DNA of 64,000 nt, taken from contig NZ_BDJC01000032.1 of the NCBI RefSeq assembly GCF_002005565.1, positions 24,200 to 88,199 of the forward strand. Direction: 5' to 3'. Positions 32,153-40,104 of this stretch are shown piece by piece. Within the stretch, counting starts at the first letter, position 1, and every line of letters starts with the position of its first letter. The position numbers and the translations under genes were made by a program. A model generated the notes under the pieces. That model was not told the origin of the DNA. It ran no database searches and saw only the letters and a program-made list of their open reading frames with translations. The DNA is from Streptomyces sp. JHA26. GTDB taxonomy: Bacteria; Actinomycetota; Actinomycetes; Streptomycetales; Streptomycetaceae.

Positions 32153-33739
32153 ATGTCCCACCGTCCGCTCCCCGGGCGCCGCAGCGTACTGCGCGGCTCC
32201 CTCGCCGCGTCGGCGGCCCTGACCCTGCCCACCGCCCTCGGGGCGGCACCGGCGTTCGCCCGTTCCGGCCGGCCCGCCGCGGGCTGGGGCGTGCAGACGG
32301 GTGACGTGACGGCGCACTCCGGGCTGGTGTGGGTGCGCTCCGACCGGCCGGCCCGGATGATCGTCGAGACGTCCGCGACCGAGTCGTTCCGCAACCCGCA
32401 CCGGTGGCACGGACCGCTGCTCGGCCGGGAGACGGACTTCACCGGCACCACCCGGCTGCGCGGACTGCCCCCGGGCGAGCAGATCCACTACCGCGTGCTG
32501 CTCGCCGACCCGGACGACCCGCGCCGCACGGGCGAACCGGTCACCGGCACCTTCCGCACGGTGCCGGTCCGCCGCCGCGACGGCGTGCGGTTCGTGTGGT
32601 CCGGCGATCTGGCGGGCCAGGGCTGGGGCATCAATCCGGACCTGGGCGGCTACCGCATCTACGACGCGATGGGCGCCCTGGACCCGGACTTCTTCCTGTG
32701 CAGCGGCGACAGCATCTACGCCGACGGACCCATCGCGTCGACGGCCACCCTGCCCGACGGGAGCACCTGGCGGAACATCACCACCGAGGAGAAGTCCAAG
32801 GTCGCCGAGACCCTGGCCGAGTTCCGCGGCAACTTCCGCTACAACCTGCTCGACGAGAACCTCCGGCGCTTCAACGCGCAGGTCCCCTCGATCGTCCAGT
32901 GGGACGACCACGAGGTGCGCAACAACTGGTACCCGGGACAGGTGATCGCGGACACGGACAGCCGCTACACCGAGAAGAGCGTGGACGCGCTGGCCGCCCG
33001 GGCCCGGCGCGCGTTCGCCGAGTACGTCCCGGTCTCCACCCTGCGGCCCGGCGCGCGCGAGGGGCGGATGCACCGGGTGCTGCACCAGGGCCCGCTGCTG
33101 GACGTGTTCGTGCTGGACATGCGCACGTACCGCAACGCCAACTCGCCCGACGACCAGACCGTGGACCCCCAGGGCATCCTGGGCCGCGAGCAGTTGGAGT
33201 GGCTCGAGCGGGAACTGTCGCGCTCGCGTGCGGTGTGGAAGGTGATCGCCGCCGACATGCCGATCGGCCTGGTCGTGCCCGACGCCACCGAGGGCCGGGC
33301 GAACATCGAGGCGGTGGCGCAGGGCGACCCCGGTGCGCCGCTGGGCCGCGAACTGCAGATCGCCGAGCTGCTGCGCTTCGTCAAGCACCGGCGGATCACC
33401 GGCACGGTGTGGCTGACGGCCGACGTGCACCACACCTCGGCCCAGCACTACCAGCCCTCGCGGGCCGCGTTCACCGACTTCGAGCCGTTCTGGGAGTTCG
33501 TGTCCGGGCCGCTCAACGCGGGCGCGTTCCCGGCCAGCGCGCTCGACGGCACCTTCGGTCCGGAGCGGGTGTTCGTGAAGGCGCCGACCGCTTCGAACGT
33601 CTCGCCCGCGGGCGGCTACCAGTTCTTCGGCGAGGTCGACATCGACGGCGACAGCGCCGAGATGACGGTGCGGCTGCGCGAGCAGGACGGCACGGTGCTG
33701 TTCACCAAGGTGCTCCGGCCGGGGCTGGTCGGCCAGTAG
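32153..33739 (+). CDS. Alkaline phosphatase D (PhoD) family protein, TAT-exported
   Basis: 528 residues; GGAGG lies 7 nt before the ATG. The N-terminus GRRSVLRGSLAASAALTLP with a twin arginine and an AxA cleavage zone (about residue 36) is a TAT signal. A PhoD N-terminal Fn3-like domain (VQTGDVTAHSGLVWVRSDRPARM) and a metallophosphatase domain follow, with metal-binding motifs FVWSGDL, CSGDSIYADGPI, WDDHEVRNNW, AADMP and TADVHHTSAQHY. It should release phosphate from diesters or monoesters outside the cell using Ca/Fe. A PHO-box-like repeat lies upstream, which fits induction by PhoP under phosphate limitation. Confidence 0.9.
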   Translation: MSHRPLPGRRSVLRGSLAASAALTLPTALGAAPAFARSGRPAAGWGVQTGDVTAHSGLVWVRSDRPARMIVETSATESFRNPHRWHGPLLGRETDFTGTTRLRGLPPGEQIHYRVLLADPDDPRRTGEPVTGTFRTVPVRRRDGVRFVWSGDLAGQGWGINPDLGGYRIYDAMGALDPDFFLCSGDSIYADGPIASTATLPDGSTWRNITTEEKSKVAETLAEFRGNFRYNLLDENLRRFNAQVPSIVQWDDHEVRNNWYPGQVIADTDSRYTEKSVDALAARARRAFAEYVPVSTLRPGAREGRMHRVLHQGPLLDVFVLDMRTYRNANSPDDQTVDPQGILGREQLEWLERELSRSRAVWKVIAADMPIGLVVPDATEGRANIEAVAQGDPGAPLGRELQIAELLRFVKHRRITGTVWLTADVHHTSAQHYQPSRAAFTDFEPFWEFVSGPLNAGAFPASALDGTFGPERVFVKAPTASNVSPAGGYQFFGEVDIDGDSAEMTVRLREQDGTVLFTKVLRPGLVGQ

Positions 33740-33868
33740 CTCGCGTAACCTGTCGGTCGTGCCGCGCACCGGCGTCATCCCCCGGTGCGCGGCCCTGCGC
33801 CGGCGCTCTTTACCCATCGGTCACAGGGCGTTCGTGATCGCGCAACACGGTTCCTTCACAGTGGTCCC

Positions 33869-35224
33869 ATGAGTCCAGACATGTCTGAAGTGACCGCGGC
33901 CCTGACGCGGACGGTCGAGCACGACCTCGGGACACCGGGCCTCATGCTCGTGGCCTCGACGGCCGCCCTGTTCGCCACGGCCGGCTTCCACACCTGGTGG
34001 GCACGGCGCCACGGGCACGCACCGCCGGCGGACGATACGGGCGCCCGGCCGCCGTCCGAGGGGACGGGGACCGGGCCGTCCGGGCAGGCCGCTGCGGAGC
34101 CCGGACCCGACCGGGCGGCGCAGGGCGGCTCCGGGGACAGCGCGCTGTGGCGGATGCGGACGACGGTGCGGGACGCGCCGGGGTCGCTGGCCGCCCTGTG
34201 CGCGGCCCTCGCCGGCCGGCGGGTGGACATCCTGAGTCTCCAGACCCATCCGCTGGCCGACGGCACGGTGGACGAGTTCCTGCTCCGCGCCCCGGGCGGA
34301 CTGACCGGATCCGAGCTGGCCGAGGTGGTGTCGGCGGCGGGCGGCACCGACACCTGGACCGAGCGGGCCGATGCCCACGACCTGGTCGACGCGCCGACCC
34401 GGGTGCTGGGGCTGGCCGCCCGTACGGCACTGGACGCCGCGGAACTGCCGTTGGCGCTGCGTCAGTTGCTGGGCCGGTGCACGATACGGTCGCTGCCCGC
34501 CGGAGGGCGCGCGGAAGCCGAGGTTCCGGCGGAGGGCGCCCTCGACGGCACCGTGCTGCGGCTGCGCGCCCCGGAGGGCGGGGTGATCAGCGTGGAACGG
34601 CCGTACCTGCCGTTCACACCCGCCGAGTTCGCCCGGGCGCGGGCGCTGGTCGACCTGGACGCCCGGCTCGGTCCGCGCGTTCCCCGCGGCCGGGACGTCC
34701 TGACGCTGCCCGAGGGGCACGCCCTCACGGTCCGCCGCGCCGACATCCGTGACCTACGGGCGGCGAAGGCGATGCACGGACGGTGCTCGGACCGGACCCT
34801 CGGGATGCGGTACCACGGCCCGGTCGGGGACGCCGAGCGCTACCTGAACCACCTGCTCGGCCCGCACCACGGCCGGACCCTCGCCGCGCAGACCGCTTCG
34901 GGGCGGATCGTCGGTCTCGGTCACCTGCTGTGGGACGGGGACGAGACGGAGGTCGCCCTGCTCGTCGAGGACTCCTGGCAGCGCCGGGGCGTCGGCGGCG
35001 AGCTGCTCGGGCGGCTCGTGGCGATGGCGGCGGAGGCGGGCTGCGCGAGCGTGTACGCGGTCACGCAGGCGTCGAACACCGGCATGGTCGCCGCGATGCG
35101 CGGCCTGGGCCTCCCCCTCGAGTACCAGATCGAGGAGGGGACCCTGGTCGTCACCGCCCGCCTGGACCGGGCGGACCGGCCGGTGGCGCGGCTGCCGCAC
35201 GGCGAGCGCGTCGGCGGGGAGTAG
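33869..35224 (+). CDS. Membrane-anchored ACT-domain/GNAT acetyltransferase fusion
   Basis: 451 residues. An N-terminal hydrophobic segment (LGTPGLMLVASTAALFATAGFHTWW, about residues 20-44) leads to a disordered Pro/Gly linker. An ACT domain (WRMRTTVRDAPGSLAALCAALAGRRVDILSLQTHPLADGTVDEFLLRAP, residues ~90-160) comes next, then a GNAT domain near the C-terminus (LVEDSWQRRGVGGELLGRLVAMAAEAGC). The ACT-GNAT order is that of amino-acid-regulated protein lysine acetyltransferases described in actinomycetes. The membrane segment is unusual if the protein acts on cytosolic enzymes. The start has no clear ribosome site; an in-frame ATG lies at 33881. Confidence 0.75.
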   Translation: MSPDMSEVTAALTRTVEHDLGTPGLMLVASTAALFATAGFHTWWARRHGHAPPADDTGARPPSEGTGTGPSGQAAAEPGPDRAAQGGSGDSALWRMRTTVRDAPGSLAALCAALAGRRVDILSLQTHPLADGTVDEFLLRAPGGLTGSELAEVVSAAGGTDTWTERADAHDLVDAPTRVLGLAARTALDAAELPLALRQLLGRCTIRSLPAGGRAEAEVPAEGALDGTVLRLRAPEGGVISVERPYLPFTPAEFARARALVDLDARLGPRVPRGRDVLTLPEGHALTVRRADIRDLRAAKAMHGRCSDRTLGMRYHGPVGDAERYLNHLLGPHHGRTLAAQTASGRIVGLGHLLWDGDETEVALLVEDSWQRRGVGGELLGRLVAMAAEAGCASVYAVTQASNTGMVAAMRGLGLPLEYQIEEGTLVVTARLDRADRPVARLPHGERVGGE

Positions 35225-35245
35225 GCGCCGGGAGGGCGGGGCCGG

Positions 35246-36466
35246 TCACCCGGTGCCCGACAGCACCTGCCGCGCCGGGACCGTCTCCGTCCACTCCCCC
35301 AGCGCCGCGTCCAGATCGGCCCACAGGTCCTCGACGTCCTCCAGACCGACCGACAGCCGCAGCAGCCGGTCGCTCACGCCGGCGCCGCGGCGGTCGTCGG
35401 CGTCCACGATGCGGTGACTGATGGACGCCGGGTGCTGGATGAGCGTGTCGACGCTGCCGAGGCTCACGGCCGGGGTGACCAGGCGGACGCGGGAGATGAC
35501 GTCGTGCGGGTCGCCGTGCACCTCGAAGGAGACCATCGCGCCGCCGATGCGCGGGTAGTGGACGCGGGCCACGCGCGGGTCGGCGGCGAGGCGCGCGACG
35601 AGTTCGGCGGCGTTCGCGGAGGCGGCCCGCACCCGGACCGGCAGGGTGGACAGGCCGCGCAGCAGCAGGTAGCCGGCGAGCGGGTGGAGCACACCGCCGG
35701 TGGCGAAGCGGACCTGCCGCAGCCGCCCCGCGAACTCCTCGTCGCAGGCCACCACGCCGGCCAGCACGTCGCCGTGCCCACCGAGGTACTTGGTGGCACT
35801 GTGCAGCACCAGGCGGGCGCCGTGCTCGGCGGGCCGCTGGAGGACGGGCGTGGCGAAGGTGTTGTCCACGAGCAGCGGCACGGACCCGCAGGCGTGGGCG
35901 ACGGCCCGCAGGTCGACCTCGGCCAGCGTGGGGTTGGCCGGGGACTCGACGATCACCAGGCCGGTGTCCGGGCGCAGCGCGTCCGCGATGCCGGCCGGGT
36001 CGGTCCAGGTGACCTCCGAACCGAGCAGCCCGGCGGTCAGCAGGTGGTCGCTGCACCCGTACAGGGGCCGCACGGCGACGACGTGCCGCAGTCCCGCCGA
36101 GGCGCGCACCAGCAGGACGGCGCTCAGCGCGGCCATGCCGCTGGCGAAGGCGACCGCGGCCTCGGTGCCCTCCAGCCGGGCCAGCGCGGTCTCGAACCGG
36201 GCGACGGTCGGGTTGCCGAGGCGGCCGTAGACCGGCGGGCCGTCCGGGTCGGCGCCGGTGGCGGCGAAGGCGTCGATGCGGGCGGCCTCGCCGCGGCTGT
36301 CGTACGACGGGTAGGTCGTGGACAGGTCGATGGGCGGGGCGTGCAGCCCCTGGCGGGCGAGGTCGTCGCGGCCGGCGTGCACGGCCTCGGTGGCCAGTGC
36401 CCTGCTCCCGGGTGCGGCGGTGCGGACGTCGTCGGACGGTGGTGTGGGTGTGCGCGCGGAGTCCAT
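35246..36466 (-). CDS. Cystathionine/methionine gamma-lyase family PLP enzyme
   Basis: 406 residues. The N-terminal half has LATEAVHAGRDD and PPIDLSTTYP, typical of the Cys/Met metabolism family. The cofactor segments are YGRLGNPTVARFETALARLEG, FASGMAALSAVLL, VESPANPTLAEVD and the PLP lysine in LHSATKYLGGHGD. It belongs to the transsulfuration family (MetB, MetC, MGL); the exact reaction cannot be fixed by eye. It is divergent from an Lrp/AsnC gene, suggesting amino-acid control. The ATG at 36466 lacks a ribosome site, and an upstream in-frame GTG at 36496 is possible. Confidence 0.82.
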   Translation of the reverse strand: MDSARTPTPPSDDVRTAAPGSRALATEAVHAGRDDLARQGLHAPPIDLSTTYPSYDSRGEAARIDAFAATGADPDGPPVYGRLGNPTVARFETALARLEGTEAAVAFASGMAALSAVLLVRASAGLRHVVAVRPLYGCSDHLLTAGLLGSEVTWTDPAGIADALRPDTGLVIVESPANPTLAEVDLRAVAHACGSVPLLVDNTFATPVLQRPAEHGARLVLHSATKYLGGHGDVLAGVVACDEEFAGRLRQVRFATGGVLHPLAGYLLLRGLSTLPVRVRAASANAAELVARLAADPRVARVHYPRIGGAMVSFEVHGDPHDVISRVRLVTPAVSLGSVDTLIQHPASISHRIVDADDRRGAGVSDRLLRLSVGLEDVEDLWADLDAALGEWTETVPARQVLSGTG

Positions 36467-36495
36467 GGGCGGAAGGGTGAACAGCGGACGGGTCA

Positions 36496-36520
36496 CCGGG
36501 GAGGATTCCCGTGCTACGTT
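36496..36520 (+). promoter_or_regulatory. Promoter of the first Lrp gene sharing an element with the second
   Basis: Bases 36496-36516 match 18 of 21 positions of the sequence at 39620-39640, including GGATTCCC-S-TGCTA. It contains the -10 TACGTT (36515-36520) exactly 6 nt before the ATG. Probable leaderless promoter with an overlapping Lrp-type operator. Confidence 0.6.
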
Positions 36521-36526
36521 CGGCAT

Positions 36527-37018
36527 ATGGCCGATTCCGTCGTACTGGATCCGGTGGATCTTCATCTGCTGCGGCTGCTGCAGAACGACGCCCGGACCAC
36601 CTACCGCGACCTCGCCGCTCAGGTCGGGGTCGCACCGTCGACCTGCCTGGACCGGGTGACCCGGCTGCGGCGGGCCGGGGTGATCCTCGGCCACCGGCTG
36701 GAGCTGGACCCGGCGAAGCTGGGGCGAGGGCTCCAGGCGCTGCTGTCGGTGCAGGTGCGCCCGCACCGGCGGGAGCTGGTCGGGCCGTTCGTGGAGCGGA
36801 TCCGGGCGCTGCCCGAGTCGCGCACCGTCTTCCATCTGACCGGCCCGGACGACTACCTCGTGCACGTCGCGGTCGCGGACATGACGGACCTGCAGCGGCT
36901 GGTCCTGGACGAGTTCACGTCCCGCAAGGAGGTGGCCCGCGTCGAGACGCGGCTGATCTTCCAGCAGTGGGAGTGCGGCCCCCTGCTGCCGCCCGCCCTC
37001 CCGGGCACCACGCCCTGA
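36527..37018 (+). CDS. Lrp/AsnC family regulator (first)
   Basis: 163 residues. The winged helix is LDPVDLHLLRLLQNDARTTYRDLAAQVGVAPSTCLDRVTRLRRAGVI. The C-terminal RAM/ACT-like domain (QALLSVQVRPHRRELVGPFVERIRALPESRTVFHLTGPDDYLVHVAVADMTDLQRLVLDEF) binds amino acids and drives octamer assembly. It is divergent from the Cys/Met lyase gene, its likely target. The upstream element suggests a leaderless, autoregulated transcript. Confidence 0.9.
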   Translation: MADSVVLDPVDLHLLRLLQNDARTTYRDLAAQVGVAPSTCLDRVTRLRRAGVILGHRLELDPAKLGRGLQALLSVQVRPHRRELVGPFVERIRALPESRTVFHLTGPDDYLVHVAVADMTDLQRLVLDEFTSRKEVARVETRLIFQQWECGPLLPPALPGTTP

Positions 37019-37096
37019 GCGAAATCCGGCCGCCCGCGGTACCGGGCCGGGCGAAGCGGGCTGACGCGGCACCGGTATCCGTACGAGGATGTCCGC

Positions 37097-38785
37097 ATGT
37101 CAGAGACCAAGAGCCCGCTGCCCCGCGAGGTCGCCGACGCCTACGTCGACGAGCTCATCGCCCTCGACCCGGTCACCGGTACGTATCTCGGTGTGACCGA
37201 GAGTTCCAGCCGCCTGCCCGACTTCTCCCCGGCGGGGCAGGAAGCCCTCGCGGAGCTGGCGCGGGCCACCCTCGCCCGGCTCGACGAGGCCGAGCGCCGG
37301 CCGGGCGGCGACAGCGACGTGGAGCGGCGCTGCGCCCGGCTGCTGCGGGAGCGCCTGACCGCCGAACTCGCCGTGCACGAGGCCGAGGAGGGCCTGCGCT
37401 CGGTCGGCAACATGGGTACGGCCGCGCACGCGGTGCGCGAGGTCTTCACGGTGACGCCGACCGGGACGGACGAGGACTGGGCGCGGATCGCCGAGCGGCT
37501 GCGCGCGGTGCCGGCCGCGCTGGCGGGTTACCGCGAGTCCCTGGCGCTGGGCCTCGAACGCAAGCTGTACGCGGCGCCGCGTCCGACCGCGACCTTCGTC
37601 GGGCAGCTCGGCGAGTGGGCGGACACGGGCGAGGGGCGCGGCTGGTTCGAGGACTTCGCCGCCGCCGGGCCCGAGGCGCTGCGCACCGAGCTGGACGAGG
37701 CCGCGCGGGGCGCGACCGCGGCCGTGGTGGAGCTGCGGGACTGGATGCGCGACGTGTACGCGCCGGCGATCGAGGGCGCCCCGAACACGGTGGGCCGCGA
37801 GCGCTACGCCCGCTGGTCGCGCTACTACAACGGCACCGACCTCGATCTGGACGAGGCGTACGCGTACGGCTGGGCCGAGTACCACCGGCTGCTCGCCGAG
37901 ATGAAGCGGGAGGCGGAGAAGATCCTGCCGGGCGCCGAGACGCCCTGGGTGGCGCTGGCGCACCTGGACGAGCACGGCAGGCACATCGAGGGCGTGGACG
38001 AGGTCCGCGAGTGGCTCCAGGGCCTGATGGACCAGGCGATCGACGCGCTGGACGGCACCCACTTCGAACTCGCCGAGCGGGTGCGGAAGGTGGAGTCGCG
38101 CATCGCCCCGCCCGGCAGCGCGGCGGCCCCGTACTACACGCCGCCGTCGGAGGACTTCTCGCGCCCCGGCCGCACCTGGCTGCCGACGATGGGCCAGACG
38201 CGCTTCCCGGTCTACGACCTGGTCTCCACCTGGTACCACGAGGGCGTCCCGGGCCACCACCTCCAGCTCGCCCAGTGGGCGCACGTCGCCGAGGACCTCT
38301 CGCGCTACCAGGCCTCGGTGGGCATGGTCAGCGCCAACGCCGAGGGCTGGGCGCTGTACGCGGAGCGGCTGATGGACGAGCTGGGCTTCCTGACGGACGC
38401 GGAACAGCGGCTCGGCTACCTGGACGCGCAGATGATGCGGGCGGCCCGGGTCATCGTGGACATCGGCATGCACCTGGAGCTGGAGATCCCGGCGGACTCC
38501 CCGTTCCACCCGGGTGAGCGGTGGACCCCGGAGCTGGCGCAGGAGTTCTTCGCCGCGCACAGCAGCCGCCCGGCGGACTTCGTGGAGAGCGAGCTGACCC
38601 GGTACCTGACGATCCCGGGCCAGGCGATCGGCTACAAGCTCGGCGAGCGCGCGTGGCTGCTGGGCCGGGAGAACGCCCGCAGGCGGCACGGCGACGCCTT
38701 CGACGCGAAGGCGTGGCACATGGCGGCGCTCTCCCAGGGCTCGCTGGGCCTGGACGACCTGGTGGACGAGCTGTCGCGGCTCTGA
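37097..38785 (+). CDS. DUF885 family protein, putative metallo-carboxypeptidase-like
   Basis: 562 residues, complete. It begins REVADAYVDELIALDPVTGTYLGVTE and carries the DUF885 core WYHEGVPGHHLQLAQW near residue 385, an HExxPGHH motif that resembles a gluzincin metal site, followed by EGWALYAERLMDELGF. The end (PGQAIGYKLGERAWLLGRENAR) is family-typical. There is no signal peptide. The family probably contains metallopeptidases, but activity is not established. No operon partners; it converges on a remnant gene. Confidence 0.87.
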   Translation: MSETKSPLPREVADAYVDELIALDPVTGTYLGVTESSSRLPDFSPAGQEALAELARATLARLDEAERRPGGDSDVERRCARLLRERLTAELAVHEAEEGLRSVGNMGTAAHAVREVFTVTPTGTDEDWARIAERLRAVPAALAGYRESLALGLERKLYAAPRPTATFVGQLGEWADTGEGRGWFEDFAAAGPEALRTELDEAARGATAAVVELRDWMRDVYAPAIEGAPNTVGRERYARWSRYYNGTDLDLDEAYAYGWAEYHRLLAEMKREAEKILPGAETPWVALAHLDEHGRHIEGVDEVREWLQGLMDQAIDALDGTHFELAERVRKVESRIAPPGSAAAPYYTPPSEDFSRPGRTWLPTMGQTRFPVYDLVSTWYHEGVPGHHLQLAQWAHVAEDLSRYQASVGMVSANAEGWALYAERLMDELGFLTDAEQRLGYLDAQMMRAARVIVDIGMHLELEIPADSPFHPGERWTPELAQEFFAAHSSRPADFVESELTRYLTIPGQAIGYKLGERAWLLGRENARRRHGDAFDAKAWHMAALSQGSLGLDDLVDELSRL

Positions 38786-38792
38786 CAGCCGG

Positions 38793-39032
38793 TCAGCGCC
38801 GGAAGTCCCCCTCGGTGTCGACGACCTGACCGGTGGCCCGGCCCGCCTCGTCCGTGGCGAGCCACGCGATGAGGCGGGCCGGGTCGTCGGGCGCGCGGGC
38901 CCGGTCGTGGTCGGAGGCCGTCTCCTCGCCGTCGGCGCCGGTCCGGAGCGGCAGGGCCGTCTCCGGCACCGCTATGAGCGGACCGCCGCCCGACTCGGCC
39001 CCCTCCACCGTGCCCGGCTCCGCGCATCGCAC
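38793..39032 (-). pseudogene. Remnant of a short-chain dehydrogenase (C-terminal tail only)
   Basis: A 79-codon frame whose last ~35 residues (DPARLIAWLATDEAGRATGQVVDTEGDFRR) are the C-terminal signature of classical SDR enzymes. The residues before it are low-complexity, and no Rossmann fold, catalytic Tyr-Lys or N-terminal half exists upstream, where the rhodanese gene ends 25 bp away. Best read as a decayed SDR gene. A genuine small protein reusing the tail cannot be excluded. Confidence 0.5.
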
Positions 39033-39056
39033 CGTGCGGCAGAACCCGCGCGGCCG

Positions 39057-39527
39057 TCAGCAGCCGCAGTCGGCCGCGTCCACCGGGGCGGTCAGCCGGT
39101 CGGCGGGGTGGCGCTCGGTGCCCTGCCAGGTCTCGTACGCGAAGCCCTCGCGCACCCAGTACTCGAAGCCGCCGAGCATCTCCTTGACCTGGTAGCCGAG
39201 TTCGGCGAGGGCGAGCGCGGCGCGGGTGGCGCCGTTGCAGCCGGGGCCCCAGCAGTAGGTGACGACCGGCACGGCGGGATCGAGGAGGTGCGCGGCCTGT
39301 CCGGGAATGAGCGCGGTCGGCAGGTGGACGGCTCCGGGGACGTGGCCCTGGTCCCAGGACTCGGTGGAGCGGGAGTCCACGACGACGAACCCCGGGTCGC
39401 CGCCGGCCGCCAGCGCGGCGGCGACGTCGGAGACGTCGGCGTGGAAGGCGAGGCTCGCCCGGAAGTACGCGGCCGCGTCGGCGGGGGCGGCGGGGGCGAC
39501 GCGCAGCACGGGGTTGGTGGTGATCAT
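39057..39527 (-). CDS. Rhodanese-like sulfurtransferase domain protein
   Basis: 156 residues; AGGAGAGG lies 8 nt before the ATG. A single rhodanese domain: VVVDSRSTESWDQGHVPGAVHLPTALI, then the active-site loop YCWGPGCNGATRAAL with the catalytic Cys near residue 92, and LGYQVKEMLGGFEYWVREGF. A second cysteine in the loop (C97) and a C-terminal CGC are notable. It moves sulfane sulfur or senses thiols. It is divergent from the second Lrp gene. Confidence 0.88.
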   Translation of the reverse strand: MITTNPVLRVAPAAPADAAAYFRASLAFHADVSDVAAALAAGGDPGFVVVDSRSTESWDQGHVPGAVHLPTALIPGQAAHLLDPAVPVVTYCWGPGCNGATRAALALAELGYQVKEMLGGFEYWVREGFAYETWQGTERHPADRLTAPVDAADCGC

Positions 39528-39614
39528 GGTCCGGCCTCTCCTTCGGTGGATCTCCTGACCGGAAATCTACGGGCGCCGCGCCCTCCCCAGAAGTGACGAT
39601 CCCCGGCGCTCCCC

Positions 39615-39644
39615 TTGATCCGGCGGGGATTCCCCTGCTATCCC
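39615..39644 (+). promoter_or_regulatory. Promoter of the second Lrp gene
   Basis: -35 TTGATC (39615-39620), 18-bp spacer, -10 TATCCC (39639-39644), then 6 nt to the ATG. GGATTCCCCTGCTA (39627-39640) is nearly identical, and at the same distance from the start, to the element before the first Lrp gene. Confidence 0.6.
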
Positions 39645-39650
39645 TACGGC

Positions 39651-40097
39651 ATGACCACGTATTCCCCGGACGCCACCGACTGGCTCATCCTGGACGTCCT
39701 CCAGCGGGACGGGCGGACCGGCTTCGCCGAGCTGGCCCGGACCGTCTCCATGTCGGCGAGCGCGGTGACCGAGCGGGTGCGCCGCATGGAGGAGGCCGGG
39801 ATCATCCGGGGGTACGCGGCCGTCGTGGACCCGGAACGGCTGGGGATGCCGATCCTGGCGTTCGTGCGGCTGAGGTACCCGACCGGCAACTACAAGCCGT
39901 TCCACGACCTGGTGGCCGTCACGCCGGAGATCCTGGAGGCGCACCACGTCACGGGCGACGACTGTTTCGTGATCAAGGTCGCGGCCCGGTCGATGCGGCA
40001 TCTGGAGGAGGTGTCGGGCCGGATCGGCGCGCTGGGCTCGGTGACCACGAGCGTCGTGTACTCCTCGCCACTGCCCCGTCGTCCCCTGGGCCGTTGA
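39651..40097 (+). CDS. Lrp/AsnC family regulator (second)
   Basis: 148 residues. The helix-turn-helix is DATDWLILDVLQRDGRTGFAELARTVSMSASAVTERVRRMEEAGII and the ligand-binding domain is ILAFVRLRYPTGNYKPFHDL through VTGDDCFVIKVAARSMRHLEEV. It is divergent from the rhodanese gene. It shares a promoter element with the Lrp gene 3 kb upstream, so cross-regulation is plausible. Confidence 0.9.
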   Translation: MTTYSPDATDWLILDVLQRDGRTGFAELARTVSMSASAVTERVRRMEEAGIIRGYAAVVDPERLGMPILAFVRLRYPTGNYKPFHDLVAVTPEILEAHHVTGDDCFVIKVAARSMRHLEEVSGRIGALGSVTTSVVYSSPLPRRPLGR

Positions 40098-40104
40098 GAC
40101 CGGC

